Positions 18,345 to 27,800 are shown, counted from the stretch's first letter. The stretch: DNA of 64,000 bases from Alistipes sp. (GCA_017547175.1 JAFYQI010000008.1:558001-622000), one strand, 5' to 3'. Notes: generated by a model not told the origin, from the letters alone. Translations and numbers: made by a program.

Positions 18345-20093
18345 TTATTGGGCGATACAGTCAAACTGAACGCAACCTACATAACCATTGCAGAACATGA
18401 AGTAGGCGTACATGAAATAACCATCCTCGGTTACATGCAACTTCACGTCTTGGATAGCGTTGCTGTTGACACCGTCGTTGGCACGACCGCCGTAGAAACC
18501 GTAGCAACCGCTGGCATCGTTACCGTCGTCATTGTTCAGGTTGAAGACCGTACAGTCGGGATAGGTCATGAGGCCTGTGGCCGTATCCTGCTCGAGCGAA
18601 CCCGAGAAGGTCTGCGGATACTTCGCCTCGAAGACCCACATATCACCGGCAACACCCCAGGTGAAGAAGGTCTCCATTGTGGCAGCCACATAGTTGATGC
18701 CGTTGAACGGGACAGCGTCGATGGCCTTCATACCCTCGTTGCCCGAGAGAACACCGTGGATATAGGTCTCGGCCGTGTTCGTAGCACCATCTACCCAAGT
18801 GAGCTTGTTCATCGAGTAACCTACAGCGAGGAAGTCTGCAGTCTCATCCGTACCCAAGCGGATGGCGTCACCGTTGGTCCAACCCGAAGCCCCCGAAATC
18901 TGGCACCAGTAGGGTTGCATACTTACCGGTTGACCATTCTTAATCGTCCAGGTAATGTTCGAGGTTGTACCAGTCGAGGTCCAACCGCAATAGGCGGCCT
19001 GAATCGTTGCATCGCCATATACGTCGCCCCATACCGAGATGTGGTCGCCATAAACGTCCGTCGTGGCAAACTCGATGAAGGGTTCCGGCGTCGAGTTGAT
19101 GTCGCGCATACGCCATACACGGAATACACCGCCATCATCCGGCGTGCGGTTGTTGATGATCAGATGACCCTTGTGATCCGACGTCATGTAGTAGCTCGAC
19201 GTCGTGCCCTTAATCGAACCAAGAGCCACAGTGCCGATCGTCGTACCCTTCTTGGCGTCGAGCACCAAGGGATCCTCACCGCGCGTGTTGAGCACGAGGT
19301 AGTCATCCGAAACAGCAATACCGGTTGTCATGTCCAGTTTCGTGACGCCGGCAGCCGAGAGCTTTGTTGTCCAAAGCAACTTACCACTACCGACACGAAT
19401 ACCCTCCTCTACGCGAGCGGGCTCGGTCTGTTGCAGCGTCCACTCGCGGCTCGTTACGCCATCCTGAGCAATGACCGTGAACTTCTTCGGAGTCTCGGGC
19501 GAGCACCAGAAGGCGGTCGTCGCGGGATCGGGAACGATCTTGGCGTGGGGCGATACAACCACCTCGCCGAAGACATTCTGCAGCTCCTGGAAGTAGATAA
19601 GCGATGCAGTGGCACCCGTCTTGTCGATCACGGCCGACAGGCCCAACGACGGAATCGAGAAGCTTTCGATGTCGCAAGCCGAACTCTTGGCCAGGGCGGC
19701 CTTGATGGTCCATACGCTCTTCTGCTTCTTCTGGTCGGTCAGCGTCACCTTGTAGGTCTGCGTAAGGTCGATCGTAGTGAGCTTGGGCTCAATCGTGGCG
19801 TTATCGTCTAGGTTAAACTGCACCCATACATTGGTGTAGTCCTCCAGGCGCTGTACATTGTCCGACTCAACGGGTAATGTATAAGGCACCTGAATCGTGA
19901 TGACATGCTTATCGTAGTCGATCTTGCTCGGAAAACCCGAAGCATCAGCCGTGTGATAGCCCTCCCAAGTGGGATAGACCGTCAGATTGTTGATGCCTTT
20001 GTTGGCAATGGCCGGAATCAAATCCTCCGGCTCCTGGCACGCCGTAAAGGGAAGTACGACGGCCAATAACATCCAAAATATACTCTTTTTCAT
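18345..20093 (-). CDS. DUF5018-type PUL lipoprotein
   Basis: 582-residue lipoprotein (VVLPFTACQEPED) that directly follows SusD, the usual place for a surface glycan-binding protein. The N-terminal 250 residues contain sandwich repeats (INNLTVYPTWEGYHTADASGFPSKID; VTLTDQKKQKSVWTIKAAL), the DUF5018 pattern. The C-terminal 330 residues (from AVSDDYLVLNTRG) resemble a propeller-like domain that recurs in the divergent lipoprotein at 30.7-32.9 kb, including WGDVYGDATI against VGDVYGDARI and GYVGCVQFDC against GSLGCVRVDC at the end. Role in glycan binding is inferred from position; no catalytic motif is seen. Confidence 0.7.
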   Translation of the reverse strand: MKKSIFWMLLAVVLPFTACQEPEDLIPAIANKGINNLTVYPTWEGYHTADASGFPSKIDYDKHVITIQVPYTLPVESDNVQRLEDYTNVWVQFNLDDNATIEPKLTTIDLTQTYKVTLTDQKKQKSVWTIKAALAKSSACDIESFSIPSLGLSAVIDKTGATASLIYFQELQNVFGEVVVSPHAKIVPDPATTAFWCSPETPKKFTVIAQDGVTSREWTLQQTEPARVEEGIRVGSGKLLWTTKLSAAGVTKLDMTTGIAVSDDYLVLNTRGEDPLVLDAKKGTTIGTVALGSIKGTTSSYYMTSDHKGHLIINNRTPDDGGVFRVWRMRDINSTPEPFIEFATTDVYGDHISVWGDVYGDATIQAAYCGWTSTGTTSNITWTIKNGQPVSMQPYWCQISGASGWTNGDAIRLGTDETADFLAVGYSMNKLTWVDGATNTAETYIHGVLSGNEGMKAIDAVPFNGINYVAATMETFFTWGVAGDMWVFEAKYPQTFSGSLEQDTATGLMTYPDCTVFNLNNDDGNDASGCYGFYGGRANDGVNSNAIQDVKLHVTEDGYFMYAYFMFCNGYVGCVQFDCIAQ

Positions 20094-20105
20094 AGTAGTC
20101 GCTTG

Positions 20106-21749
20106 TTAGAAATTCCACTCGGGGAACTGCTCGATGGCGTTGTTGTTCTGTAACTCGGCATCGGGAATCGGCAGGCGGTACATGCGGTTGAGGAACTTGC
20201 GGTCCTGGCTGTCGGCATCTACATATTGGTAGCGGTAGCCCGCTCCCTCCTTCGTGATCTTCAGACCATGTACGCGATAGCCCGTGTAAGCCTCTTCCGA
20301 GAGCTTCCAGCGGCGCATATCCCACCACAAGTGTCCCTCGTAAGCCAACTCGATCTTGCGCTCGTGAATCAATGCTTCGAAGACGGCATCGCCCGTGAGC
20401 GATTCGGTGGTCGGGAGATTCACGCGGTCACGTACCTGAGCGATGTAACCCATTGCAGCGGCGTCGTTACCGAGTTTGTACTCGGCTTCGGCCAGGTTCA
20501 GCAGAACCTCTGCCAGACGAATCTCAACCCACGTTGAGGTCGAAGCTACATTGGTCAAATCGGTATTTGACTCCTGACGGAACTTACGCATGTAGTAACC
20601 TGTTACGGTTTTTCCGTACGGATAGGGCTCTACGCCGTAATCAACATAGGTACCATATTTTCCATCCACGCAGCACTCCAGCTCAACACCCTTCCAGGTG
20701 GCACCGTTATAGAGTACCGTGGCGGCAAAACGCGGCTCAAGTTGCTCGTAGGGAGGATACTCGGTCGTACCCTCAGCCGTGTGCCACTTGCTCCAATCGA
20801 TCTTCGAGCCATCCTTTGCCTCGTAGCTCTCCACCATCTCCTGCGTAGGAGCAGCACCGCCGGCCGTTGTGTACTCATGGTACATACACATGTAGCGATC
20901 CCAATAGTGGTTGGGGCCCGTTACCAGATAGTTGAACTCCAAAATCGACTCCGAGTTGCCACCCTTCGTTGCAGCCTCATAGGTCGAAGCGAGCGAATAA
21001 CCGAGCTTCAAGACCTCCTCACCGGCAGCTTTGGCATCCGACCAACGCTCGGCATAAAGCATAGCACGTGAAAGGAGTGCATAGGCAGCACCTTTGGTGA
21101 CACGTCCCGTGTTTTGCGTATTCCACTCCGTCGGCAGATTCTCAGCGGCGAACGTCAGCTCGTCATAGATGTACTGCCAGGTGTCGGCAGCCGACGTAAG
21201 CGGCGTGTTCTTTACTGTTTCTGCCAACGTCTTGTAGATGATCGCCTGACCTCCGTGACGCTTTGCCAACTGGAAATAGAGGAAGGCGCGGAAGAAGCGT
21301 GCCTGAGCCTCGTAGAGGGTATTCACCTCGTCCGAGTAGTTCGAGTAGTTCTCCATGGCAGCCAAGAACTCGTTGATGCGACGAATACGCGTGTAGGTGT
21401 TCGTCCAGCAATCGAGCATGCTACCCGAGCTCGACATGGTCTCGGGGGTATAGACATAGTGGTTCGAGTCACCGGCACGATTACCCAAAATCGGGCTACC
21501 GTACTTGAACGTATCGGTCAGACCCTCCGTCAGGTTACCCTGGAACTGCTGATCACCAAACTGACCATAAATGGCGATGTACTCGTAGAAGTTATTGATA
21601 TAGAGGTCAGTTGCCTCCTGCGACTCCCAAGCCGACTTGTCCGATACGCGATCTGTCGGCGTGAGGTCCAACCAGTCGTTACAACTCGTCAATCCGAGAG
21701 CTGCGAACGACACGACGAGTGCGAAAATTCTCGTTTTCATAATTTTCAT
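20106..21749 (-). CDS. susD: RagB/SusD-family nutrient-binding lipoprotein
   Basis: 547 residues with lipobox GLTSCNDWLDL, the hallmark DWLDLTPTD start of SusD proteins, TPR-like helices (ARFFRAFLYFQLAKRHGG; LLSRAMLYAERW) and the C-terminal signature ALIHERKIELAYEGHLWWDMRRW. It binds glycan at the cell surface and forms a lid on the SusC channel. It begins 10 bases after the susC stop. The protein may start at M1 or at M4 (MKTRIFALVVS). Binding specificity cannot be told from sequence. Confidence 0.95.
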   Translation of the reverse strand: MKIMKTRIFALVVSFAALGLTSCNDWLDLTPTDRVSDKSAWESQEATDLYINNFYEYIAIYGQFGDQQFQGNLTEGLTDTFKYGSPILGNRAGDSNHYVYTPETMSSSGSMLDCWTNTYTRIRRINEFLAAMENYSNYSDEVNTLYEAQARFFRAFLYFQLAKRHGGQAIIYKTLAETVKNTPLTSAADTWQYIYDELTFAAENLPTEWNTQNTGRVTKGAAYALLSRAMLYAERWSDAKAAGEEVLKLGYSLASTYEAATKGGNSESILEFNYLVTGPNHYWDRYMCMYHEYTTAGGAAPTQEMVESYEAKDGSKIDWSKWHTAEGTTEYPPYEQLEPRFAATVLYNGATWKGVELECCVDGKYGTYVDYGVEPYPYGKTVTGYYMRKFRQESNTDLTNVASTSTWVEIRLAEVLLNLAEAEYKLGNDAAAMGYIAQVRDRVNLPTTESLTGDAVFEALIHERKIELAYEGHLWWDMRRWKLSEEAYTGYRVHGLKITKEGAGYRYQYVDADSQDRKFLNRMYRLPIPDAELQNNNAIEQFPEWNF

Positions 21750-21759
21750 AGTTTTCGGA

Positions 21760-24700
21760 TTAGAGCGTAATGTTCAAACCAACCGACATCACGCGCTGCT
21801 GCGGGTAGTAACCGTTGTTTACACTCGGCAACTCGGGGTCGATGTTATACTTGCCAACGTGGCTGAAGGTCAAAAGGTTCGAACCCTCAACATAGATGCG
21901 CAGCTTTTGGATGCCGGCTTTACGCGTAAGCTTCTCGGGCAACGTATAGCCCAGCTGAGCAGTCTTCAGACGCAGGTAATCGCCCGGGCGATACCAGTGG
22001 GTCGAGGAGTGCGCGTTGTGTGAGCTCGAAGCGAGCGACAGACGCGGGAAGTAGGCACCCGTATTCTCGGGAGTCCACGAATTCTCTACCAGGTAGAGCG
22101 GTGAGTTTCCGTCATGGTAGAAGGGCTTGGTCATCGACGTATTGTCCATGATGCCACCCGAATAAACACCCGTCAGAGCAATGGTCGAACCTACGGCACC
22201 CTGCAGCAGGAAGTTCAGGTCGATACCCTTCCAGCCGGCATTGAAGGCCAAACCACCCGTAAACTTCGGATAAACGCTCGAACCTACATAACCGCGATCC
22301 TGCTCGTACGAAATCTTACCGTCACCGTTGCGGTCGATGTACTTGATGTCACCCACGCGTACCGGCTTACCAACCATTGTCGGCGAACTCTCGACCTCCT
22401 CAATGCTCTGGTAGAGACCATCGGCGATGAAACCAATCACCGAACCAACCTCTTTACCCGTCAGTTTCTGATAGTCGGGTGCATTTGCAGCATCACCCGA
22501 GTAGAGCAACCAACGACGCTTGGCATACGAGCCCATGAACTTAATGCCGTACGAGAAGTCGCCCTTACGATTGTTGTGCGAAAGGGTCAAATCGAAACCA
22601 CGTACATCCTGCTTGTTCTTGTTTTCATAAGCGGGGAAATAGCCACCTACCGAAGGAGGATAAGATCCCGATGCACTGGCCAGCATGTCATATTTATAGG
22701 TATAGAAGACGTCAGCCTCAATACCGAGCAAGCCACCCCAGAACGTAGCATCAACACCGATGTTGTAGTTCAAGTTCTTCTCCCACGAGATGTTGGGGTT
22801 GGCTACCGACGAGGTGTAGATGCTCTGCTGACCTGCACCACCGATTACGACGCTGTTACCGTCTGAAATGTTCATCGTGTTGAGGTACTGGTAGGCGCTT
22901 ACGGCCGACGTACCCGTCAAACCAATACCACCACGGAGTTTCAGATTATCTACCCACTGGGCGCCAAACCACTTCTCCTCCGAGATACGCCAACCAGCCG
23001 ATGCAGCGGGGAAGAAGCCCCAGCGCGAGCCGCTCATACCCGAGAAGAGATAGGTGCCGTCGTAACGGCCCGAAAGCTCGATGTAGATGCGATTGTCGAA
23101 GTCGTAGTTCAGACGAGCCACAAAACCCACCTGACGCGAACGACCGCTTGTGCCACCAACCGTACGCTTGTCACTCGACGTATCACCGAAGTTCAACTCC
23201 GGCAGATTCTCGAACAACAGATCATACATACGACCGTAGTGGTTGTTGCTCTTATGGTCGCGCGTCTCGATGAGTGTGAGAGCTGCTACGCGGTGTTTGC
23301 CGAAGGTGTTGTCGAACGACAGCGAGGTCTGCGTAATACCGTAGTAGGTGTAGTACGAGGCCTCCTGCAACGAAGTCTCCGACCCCAGACCCGAGTAGGT
23401 GTTGCTTACCGTGTAGTTGATATTGTTGATGTAACCGTTGTCATCGTACGAGAAGCCACCCAGAGCTAAGTCGTAAGGCGTCGAGAAGGCCTTCGTGTGC
23501 TGGAAGGTCATATCGTACGAAGCAAAGAATTTGGCTGACAGCCCCTTTACCCAAGGTACATCCCAACGCAGCGAGATGTTGGGCTGGATATAGGTCGCGC
23601 GACTCTTATACGAACCCGACTCCTCGTAGGCGGCAACAGGATTCACTGTAGCCGAAGCGGTCGAAGTAGCCGTGTGGTACTCGACCCCGTCGATCGTCAC
23701 CTTTTCCGGAACGTAGGGGTGAACGCGCATAGCCTGCTGAGCAACGTTGTTCCAAGCATCAGGACTTGCCGAATAGGTCGGCTGATCATGGTCCTGAATA
23801 CGACCGGCGACACCTACCTCGAGTGTGAGACTCTTGGCGATCTTGGCCGAAAGATTGGCACGTGCCGTATATCGACGGAAATTGAAGTTGTCAACATTAC
23901 CCTTTTGGTCAAACATACCTACCGAGGCAAAGTAGTTCATCTGATCGTTGCCACCATTGGCCGAGATGGTGTGCGAGCTGGTAGTACCTACACCGAACAC
24001 CTTGTCGTACCAGTTGGTGTTGCCCCAACCATCCTCCTCGTTGAGCATCTTCTGCACAACATCGGCCGTGAAAATCGGCTGCTGGCCATCAAGCTCCAAT
24101 GCTTTGTTGTACCAATAAGCATAACCCGGACCATCCAGCAACTGCATCGGATTGGCATTCGAGCTGACACCGAACGTACCCTTGTACGAGATGGTCGATG
24201 CACCCTTTTGGCCACGCTTGGTGGTTACGATGATAACGGTATTACCGTCCAGACCGTAAACGGCAGCGGCCGAGGCATCCTTCAGGATCGAGATCGACTC
24301 GATATCCTCCGGGTTGATCTGGTTGATGTCACGAGGCACACCATCTACGATGTAAAGTACCGACTGACCACGTACCATGATCGACGAACCGTCGGCACCG
24401 GGCTGACCCGATTGTTGCACAGCTGTCACACCGGCTACACGACCTGCGAGCATGTTCGTGACGTCACCCACAGGGGCCTTCTCCAGCTCCTCTCCCGAGA
24501 TCTGCGAGATGGCGGCCGTAACCGAAGCCTTCTTTTGTACGCCGTAACCTACGACTACAACCTCATCAATCTTCTCGGTATCGTTCTTCAGTTCTACCGT
24601 CAGATTCGATACACCATTGACGGGGACGGTTACGGTCTGGTAGCCGATAAACGAGATCTGCAAAACACTCTCTTTCTTGATGTTTTGCAGTGTAAACATA

Positions 24701-24909
24701 CCGTTTACATTGGTTGTGGTTCCCGTTTGGGTACCAACCACCACGACCGTGGCACCGATTACCGGTTCACCGAGTTCGTCGAGAACCGTTCCCTTTACGG
24801 TGTTTTGTGCCCAAGCCAAATTCGGGCTCAAAACCACGAAGAGAGCGCAGAGCGTTGAAAGCAAAAAGCTCACGACCCCCCCCCTTCTTGATTGGGATAA
24901 ATGTTTCAT
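21760..24909 (-). CDS. susC: SusC/RagA-family TonB-linked outer-membrane transporter
   Basis: 1049 residues: signal peptide ending at AWAQN, a CarboxypepD_reg-like domain (VKGTVLDELGEPVIGATVVVVG), TonB box region (IDEVVVVGYGVQKKASV), plug domain (GRVAGVTAVQQSGQPGADGS; RGQSVLYIVDGVPRDINQI) and a large beta barrel. It imports oligosaccharides with SusD using TonB energy. An unbroken run of nine G (coding strand, 24884-24876) lies in codons 9-12, inside the signal-peptide region, where slippage would shift the frame. The gene is third in the operon, after the phosphodiester glycosidase and a GHL10 gene. Confidence 0.95.
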   Translation of the reverse strand: MKHLSQSRRGGVVSFLLSTLCALFVVLSPNLAWAQNTVKGTVLDELGEPVIGATVVVVGTQTGTTTNVNGMFTLQNIKKESVLQISFIGYQTVTVPVNGVSNLTVELKNDTEKIDEVVVVGYGVQKKASVTAAISQISGEELEKAPVGDVTNMLAGRVAGVTAVQQSGQPGADGSSIMVRGQSVLYIVDGVPRDINQINPEDIESISILKDASAAAVYGLDGNTVIIVTTKRGQKGASTISYKGTFGVSSNANPMQLLDGPGYAYWYNKALELDGQQPIFTADVVQKMLNEEDGWGNTNWYDKVFGVGTTSSHTISANGGNDQMNYFASVGMFDQKGNVDNFNFRRYTARANLSAKIAKSLTLEVGVAGRIQDHDQPTYSASPDAWNNVAQQAMRVHPYVPEKVTIDGVEYHTATSTASATVNPVAAYEESGSYKSRATYIQPNISLRWDVPWVKGLSAKFFASYDMTFQHTKAFSTPYDLALGGFSYDDNGYINNINYTVSNTYSGLGSETSLQEASYYTYYGITQTSLSFDNTFGKHRVAALTLIETRDHKSNNHYGRMYDLLFENLPELNFGDTSSDKRTVGGTSGRSRQVGFVARLNYDFDNRIYIELSGRYDGTYLFSGMSGSRWGFFPAASAGWRISEEKWFGAQWVDNLKLRGGIGLTGTSAVSAYQYLNTMNISDGNSVVIGGAGQQSIYTSSVANPNISWEKNLNYNIGVDATFWGGLLGIEADVFYTYKYDMLASASGSYPPSVGGYFPAYENKNKQDVRGFDLTLSHNNRKGDFSYGIKFMGSYAKRRWLLYSGDAANAPDYQKLTGKEVGSVIGFIADGLYQSIEEVESSPTMVGKPVRVGDIKYIDRNGDGKISYEQDRGYVGSSVYPKFTGGLAFNAGWKGIDLNFLLQGAVGSTIALTGVYSGGIMDNTSMTKPFYHDGNSPLYLVENSWTPENTGAYFPRLSLASSSHNAHSSTHWYRPGDYLRLKTAQLGYTLPEKLTRKAGIQKLRIYVEGSNLLTFSHVGKYNIDPELPSVNNGYYPQQRVMSVGLNITL
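24876..24884 (-). repeat. G9 homopolymer in the susC signal-peptide codons
   Basis: Nine consecutive G on the coding strand spanning codons AGG GGG GGG GTC, 25 bases after the start codon. The frame as assembled is ON. One base gained or lost would end translation early. It is by far the longest G/C run noticed in the window. Confidence 0.9.
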
Positions 24910-24943
24910 AGTTATTGAGTTTTAAGTTTGTGATTTCGGTGTT

Positions 24944-26266
24944 TTACTCGGTAACCTTCATGTTTTCCTCCAACAGGTCCCACCAGTCTCGATTGACGAT
25001 GTGAACCAGGTCGAAGATCATCAGACCTCCCTCGCAGCTCTTCATCACCTGGCGTACAGCCTTGGCAAACTGCTCGGCATCCTGCTTGTATTGATCTACA
25101 TAAAGCGAACCGGCAACAGGGACTACGCCACAGGTAATAGCCTGTGCCAATTCGGCACCGCCCTCTACCGAGTAGCAGTAGGTCAGATCGTTGGGGTCCA
25201 TGCCCGACTCGCCACGCTCACCAATCACGCGACCTTGGGCAGCATCGACCTCATCCTTTGTTACAAGTGTGTAGTAAAGACCTGTCATGTAGATATCCAA
25301 CAGATCGGCATAACCGGTCTTGTAATAGTTCTCCGAAGCCCAATCGGGGTAACGCTCCGAGGGATCGTACTGCGTACTTGCCCAGTTTACACCCAGCTGG
25401 TAGTAGGTCGGATACCAGGCGCCCGTGTAGTCGCCAATGAGGATGTTGGGATTCACGGCGTGGATCGCCTCGTGTGCCTCCTCAACAAACGACTTGATGA
25501 CCGTGGCGCGCCACTCAACCCACTCCTTGAAGTATTTGCCCGGCTTCCAATTCTTCTCATCGGACCAAGTCAGAATGTCTTCGGGATACTTTTCGAGCTT
25601 GATGCCGCTCCAGGCCTCGAACTGCTCACGCGAAAGGGGTGAGAAGTCCGACGTGATGTTGTCGTAGCGCAGACGGTCGAAGATGATACCGTCGGCGTCG
25701 GGATAACGCTCCACAAACTCAACGAGGATCTTCTTCTGATACTCGCGCACCTCGGGATTCGAGGGGTTGAGCATACCGTTGTAGTTGGTCTTGATCTCGC
25801 CAATGGGCACCAGCGAGCCATCCGGACGATAGACAATCGACTGCCACTCGGGGTGCTCGTTGAAGATAATGCCGCGGTTGAAGAAGATGTGACCACCAGC
25901 AAAGATGTTAAGCGAGCCGTGTACGCGCATGCCGTACTTGTGGCCTTCGTCAATAAAGTGACGCATCATGTCGTACTCGCGCGGACGAACCGTGCCCTCG
26001 AACTCACCCATGTAGGGGGCATACTTGCTGTCGTAGAGGGTCTCGCCCATAATCGACTTGACATCGACTACGATGTCCGTGACACCGATGGCGTGCATCT
26101 TCTCGGTGTAATAGGCAATCGAATCGAGCGTACTCATACGTTCGAAATTGGCCTCGCAATCGACCCACATATAGATGGGTTTCTGGGGGGTCTGCTCGGC
26201 GGTGCAACTGCACAATGCAAAGAGCATTGCTGCTGCGATGAATTGCATGAATCGGAAGCGCTTCAT
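24944..26266 (-). CDS. GHL10-type glycosylhydrolase lipoprotein
   Basis: 440-residue lipoprotein (LFALCSCTAEQ). TIM-barrel motifs of the GHL10 type begin at once: PIYMWVDCEANFE, VTDIVVDVKSIMGETL, MRVHGSLNIFAGG, DADGIIFDRLRYDNI, ILIGDYTGAWYPTYY. It is a paralogue of the protein at 16.6 kb without that protein's N-terminal sandwich. It sits 34 bases upstream of susC. Having two such enzymes on either side of SusCD suggests they act on two linkages or at two places, for example surface and periplasm. Exact substrate unknown. Confidence 0.72.
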   Translation of the reverse strand: MKRFRFMQFIAAAMLFALCSCTAEQTPQKPIYMWVDCEANFERMSTLDSIAYYTEKMHAIGVTDIVVDVKSIMGETLYDSKYAPYMGEFEGTVRPREYDMMRHFIDEGHKYGMRVHGSLNIFAGGHIFFNRGIIFNEHPEWQSIVYRPDGSLVPIGEIKTNYNGMLNPSNPEVREYQKKILVEFVERYPDADGIIFDRLRYDNITSDFSPLSREQFEAWSGIKLEKYPEDILTWSDEKNWKPGKYFKEWVEWRATVIKSFVEEAHEAIHAVNPNILIGDYTGAWYPTYYQLGVNWASTQYDPSERYPDWASENYYKTGYADLLDIYMTGLYYTLVTKDEVDAAQGRVIGERGESGMDPNDLTYCYSVEGGAELAQAITCGVVPVAGSLYVDQYKQDAEQFAKAVRQVMKSCEGGLMIFDLVHIVNRDWWDLLEENMKVTE

Positions 26267-26306
26267 AGTTTTTGGTTGATACCTAATTTATAAATTCGAT
26301 ACTTTA

Positions 26307-27584
26307 TTATTGCATTTCGGAGATGACAACAACCGTCGGTACGGCGCGCTGGCTGCCATCGCTCGGCATATTATGTACCTGTCCGTTATAACCGATGATT
26401 GCAGACGAACCTCCACCGTCGAGGTTGATGGCATAGTCCATGCCCATCTCGACAAAGATGTCGGCCATCTCGCTCAATGTCAGTCCATTCGAACCGTTAT
26501 TGCCACGACCATCACACACAAGCAACATTACCTTACCGTCTTTTGTGCCACCTACGGCCGTACGGGGTTGGCGCGATGTACCGGCGGTTCCGCCCGTATT
26601 CATGATCTCGCGGTAGTAATAGTCCATTGCCACGTTCTTGCCCTTATAGACCAGCATTGGGCCACCACCGATGGCCTGCTTGGGCTCCCAAAGGGTTGCG
26701 CCGGCTGTCGAAGTGGTCGGCGGAGCCGACATATACGTTTCGGTCAACTCGTCGTTGTTGAGCGGCGAGGGGAACGAATAGGGCTTGTTGTTGATGCAAT
26801 AGACCCACGTTGCCTCGAATGAGCCATCGGCCATCTGTCCCAATGCGGCACGTACCGGGTAGGCGATGATTTGTGAGCCATTTACGGTGGGGTAGGCCAA
26901 CTCGGTAGCGATCGATTTTACTTCACCGTCGCTAATGCAGAGGCTGAGTGAGGCGCCGTCCCAGAAGAAGCCTCCATTAGTTAGGGCGAAAGGAACACCC
27001 TTGCCGAGCGCCTTGAAGCTCTCGAAAGCCGAGGTCGGCGTCTCTGCCGGTTTGAGGAGCGTGGGGGCGAAACGTAGTTTGGTGTTGGACTTCAAATCGG
27101 CAATGGCGATGTAACCCTTTGCTACGCCACCATCGCTGAAGGTACGCTCGAAAGCCTCAAACTTCATGCGCTTGGGATAGTTTGACTCGGGGGAATCGCT
27201 GGCCGTGATGATCGTCACGGGAACACAGGCCGAACCGTGGCGCTCGTCCTTGGCACCGGCGATAAACGTGTAGGCTGTAGCGGGGGTCAGGCCCTCGATT
27301 TTGACATCAACCTTATCACCCTCGATGGGCGTACCCTCGGCAAAGATTTGATCGAGCGTTTTGCTCAATGTCTCACCTTCGGTGTAAAGATAGGCGCATG
27401 CATCGGCGTAATATACACTGAAGCGGAGCGTAATGTAGTCCGTGCCCTTCTCTACAGGCGTGATCGTGACCGTCGGAGTCGTTTCGGGCGTCGGGAAGAC
27501 ATACTGGGGATTAATCTCCTCTTCACAGCTGATACATAAGCTGATAGAGGCCAGAAACATAATCAAAGCGGTAAGTTTTTTCAT
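26307..27584 (-). CDS. Phosphodiester glycosidase (NAGPA domain) lipoprotein
   Basis: 425-residue lipoprotein (ISLCISCEEE). Residues 25-125 form a sandwich domain shared with the GHL10 protein at 16.6 kb. The remainder is a phosphodiester glycosidase domain, as in the mammalian uncovering enzyme that removes GlcNAc from GlcNAc-1-phospho-6-mannose: PFALTNGGFFWDG, RQPRTAVGGTKDGKVMLLVCDGRG, LTLSEMADIFVEMGMDYAINLDGGGSS and the closing RAVPTVVVI. It is the first gene after the operon promoter. It predicts that the glycan carries a sugar-1-phosphodiester, such as teichoic-acid-like or phosphoglycan material. Confidence 0.82.
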   Translation of the reverse strand: MKKLTALIMFLASISLCISCEEEINPQYVFPTPETTPTVTITPVEKGTDYITLRFSVYYADACAYLYTEGETLSKTLDQIFAEGTPIEGDKVDVKIEGLTPATAYTFIAGAKDERHGSACVPVTIITASDSPESNYPKRMKFEAFERTFSDGGVAKGYIAIADLKSNTKLRFAPTLLKPAETPTSAFESFKALGKGVPFALTNGGFFWDGASLSLCISDGEVKSIATELAYPTVNGSQIIAYPVRAALGQMADGSFEATWVYCINNKPYSFPSPLNNDELTETYMSAPPTTSTAGATLWEPKQAIGGGPMLVYKGKNVAMDYYYREIMNTGGTAGTSRQPRTAVGGTKDGKVMLLVCDGRGNNGSNGLTLSEMADIFVEMGMDYAINLDGGGSSAIIGYNGQVHNMPSDGSQRAVPTVVVISEMQ

Positions 27585-27615
27585 TTTATTGTGTTGTTAT
27601 AGTTATATTCTCGTG

Positions 27616-27646
27616 CTAAATTAAATAAAATTATTCACTTTACAAA
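27616..27646 (-). promoter_or_regulatory. Promoter of the 13-gene PUL
   Basis: On the minus strand TTTG (27646-27643), 19 bases, then TAATTTAG (27623-27616), one base off the Bacteroidetes consensus TAnnTTTG. Transcription would begin about 25 bases before the phosphodiester glycosidase start codon. The surrounding 270 bases are very AT-rich and hold no gene. Confidence 0.55.
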
Positions 27647-27800
27647 TCATTTTAAATAAATTTTAATATGATAATTTTCGCAAAAATGAGCTTAAATACT
27701 TGTGGAATAAATCAATAGAGCTTTTTTAAGCAATAATTATTAAAATAAAATAATTTTATAAAGTCTGCGATGAACGTCGAAAAGATTTAGATACTCGTAG

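Noticed and set aside
18282..19811. Long plus-strand frame opposite the DUF5018 gene
   Set aside because: Shadow of the real minus-strand gene; no recognisable domain and no promoter.
23674..24858. Long plus-strand frame opposite susC
   Set aside because: Antisense artefact of a strongly conserved SusC coding region.
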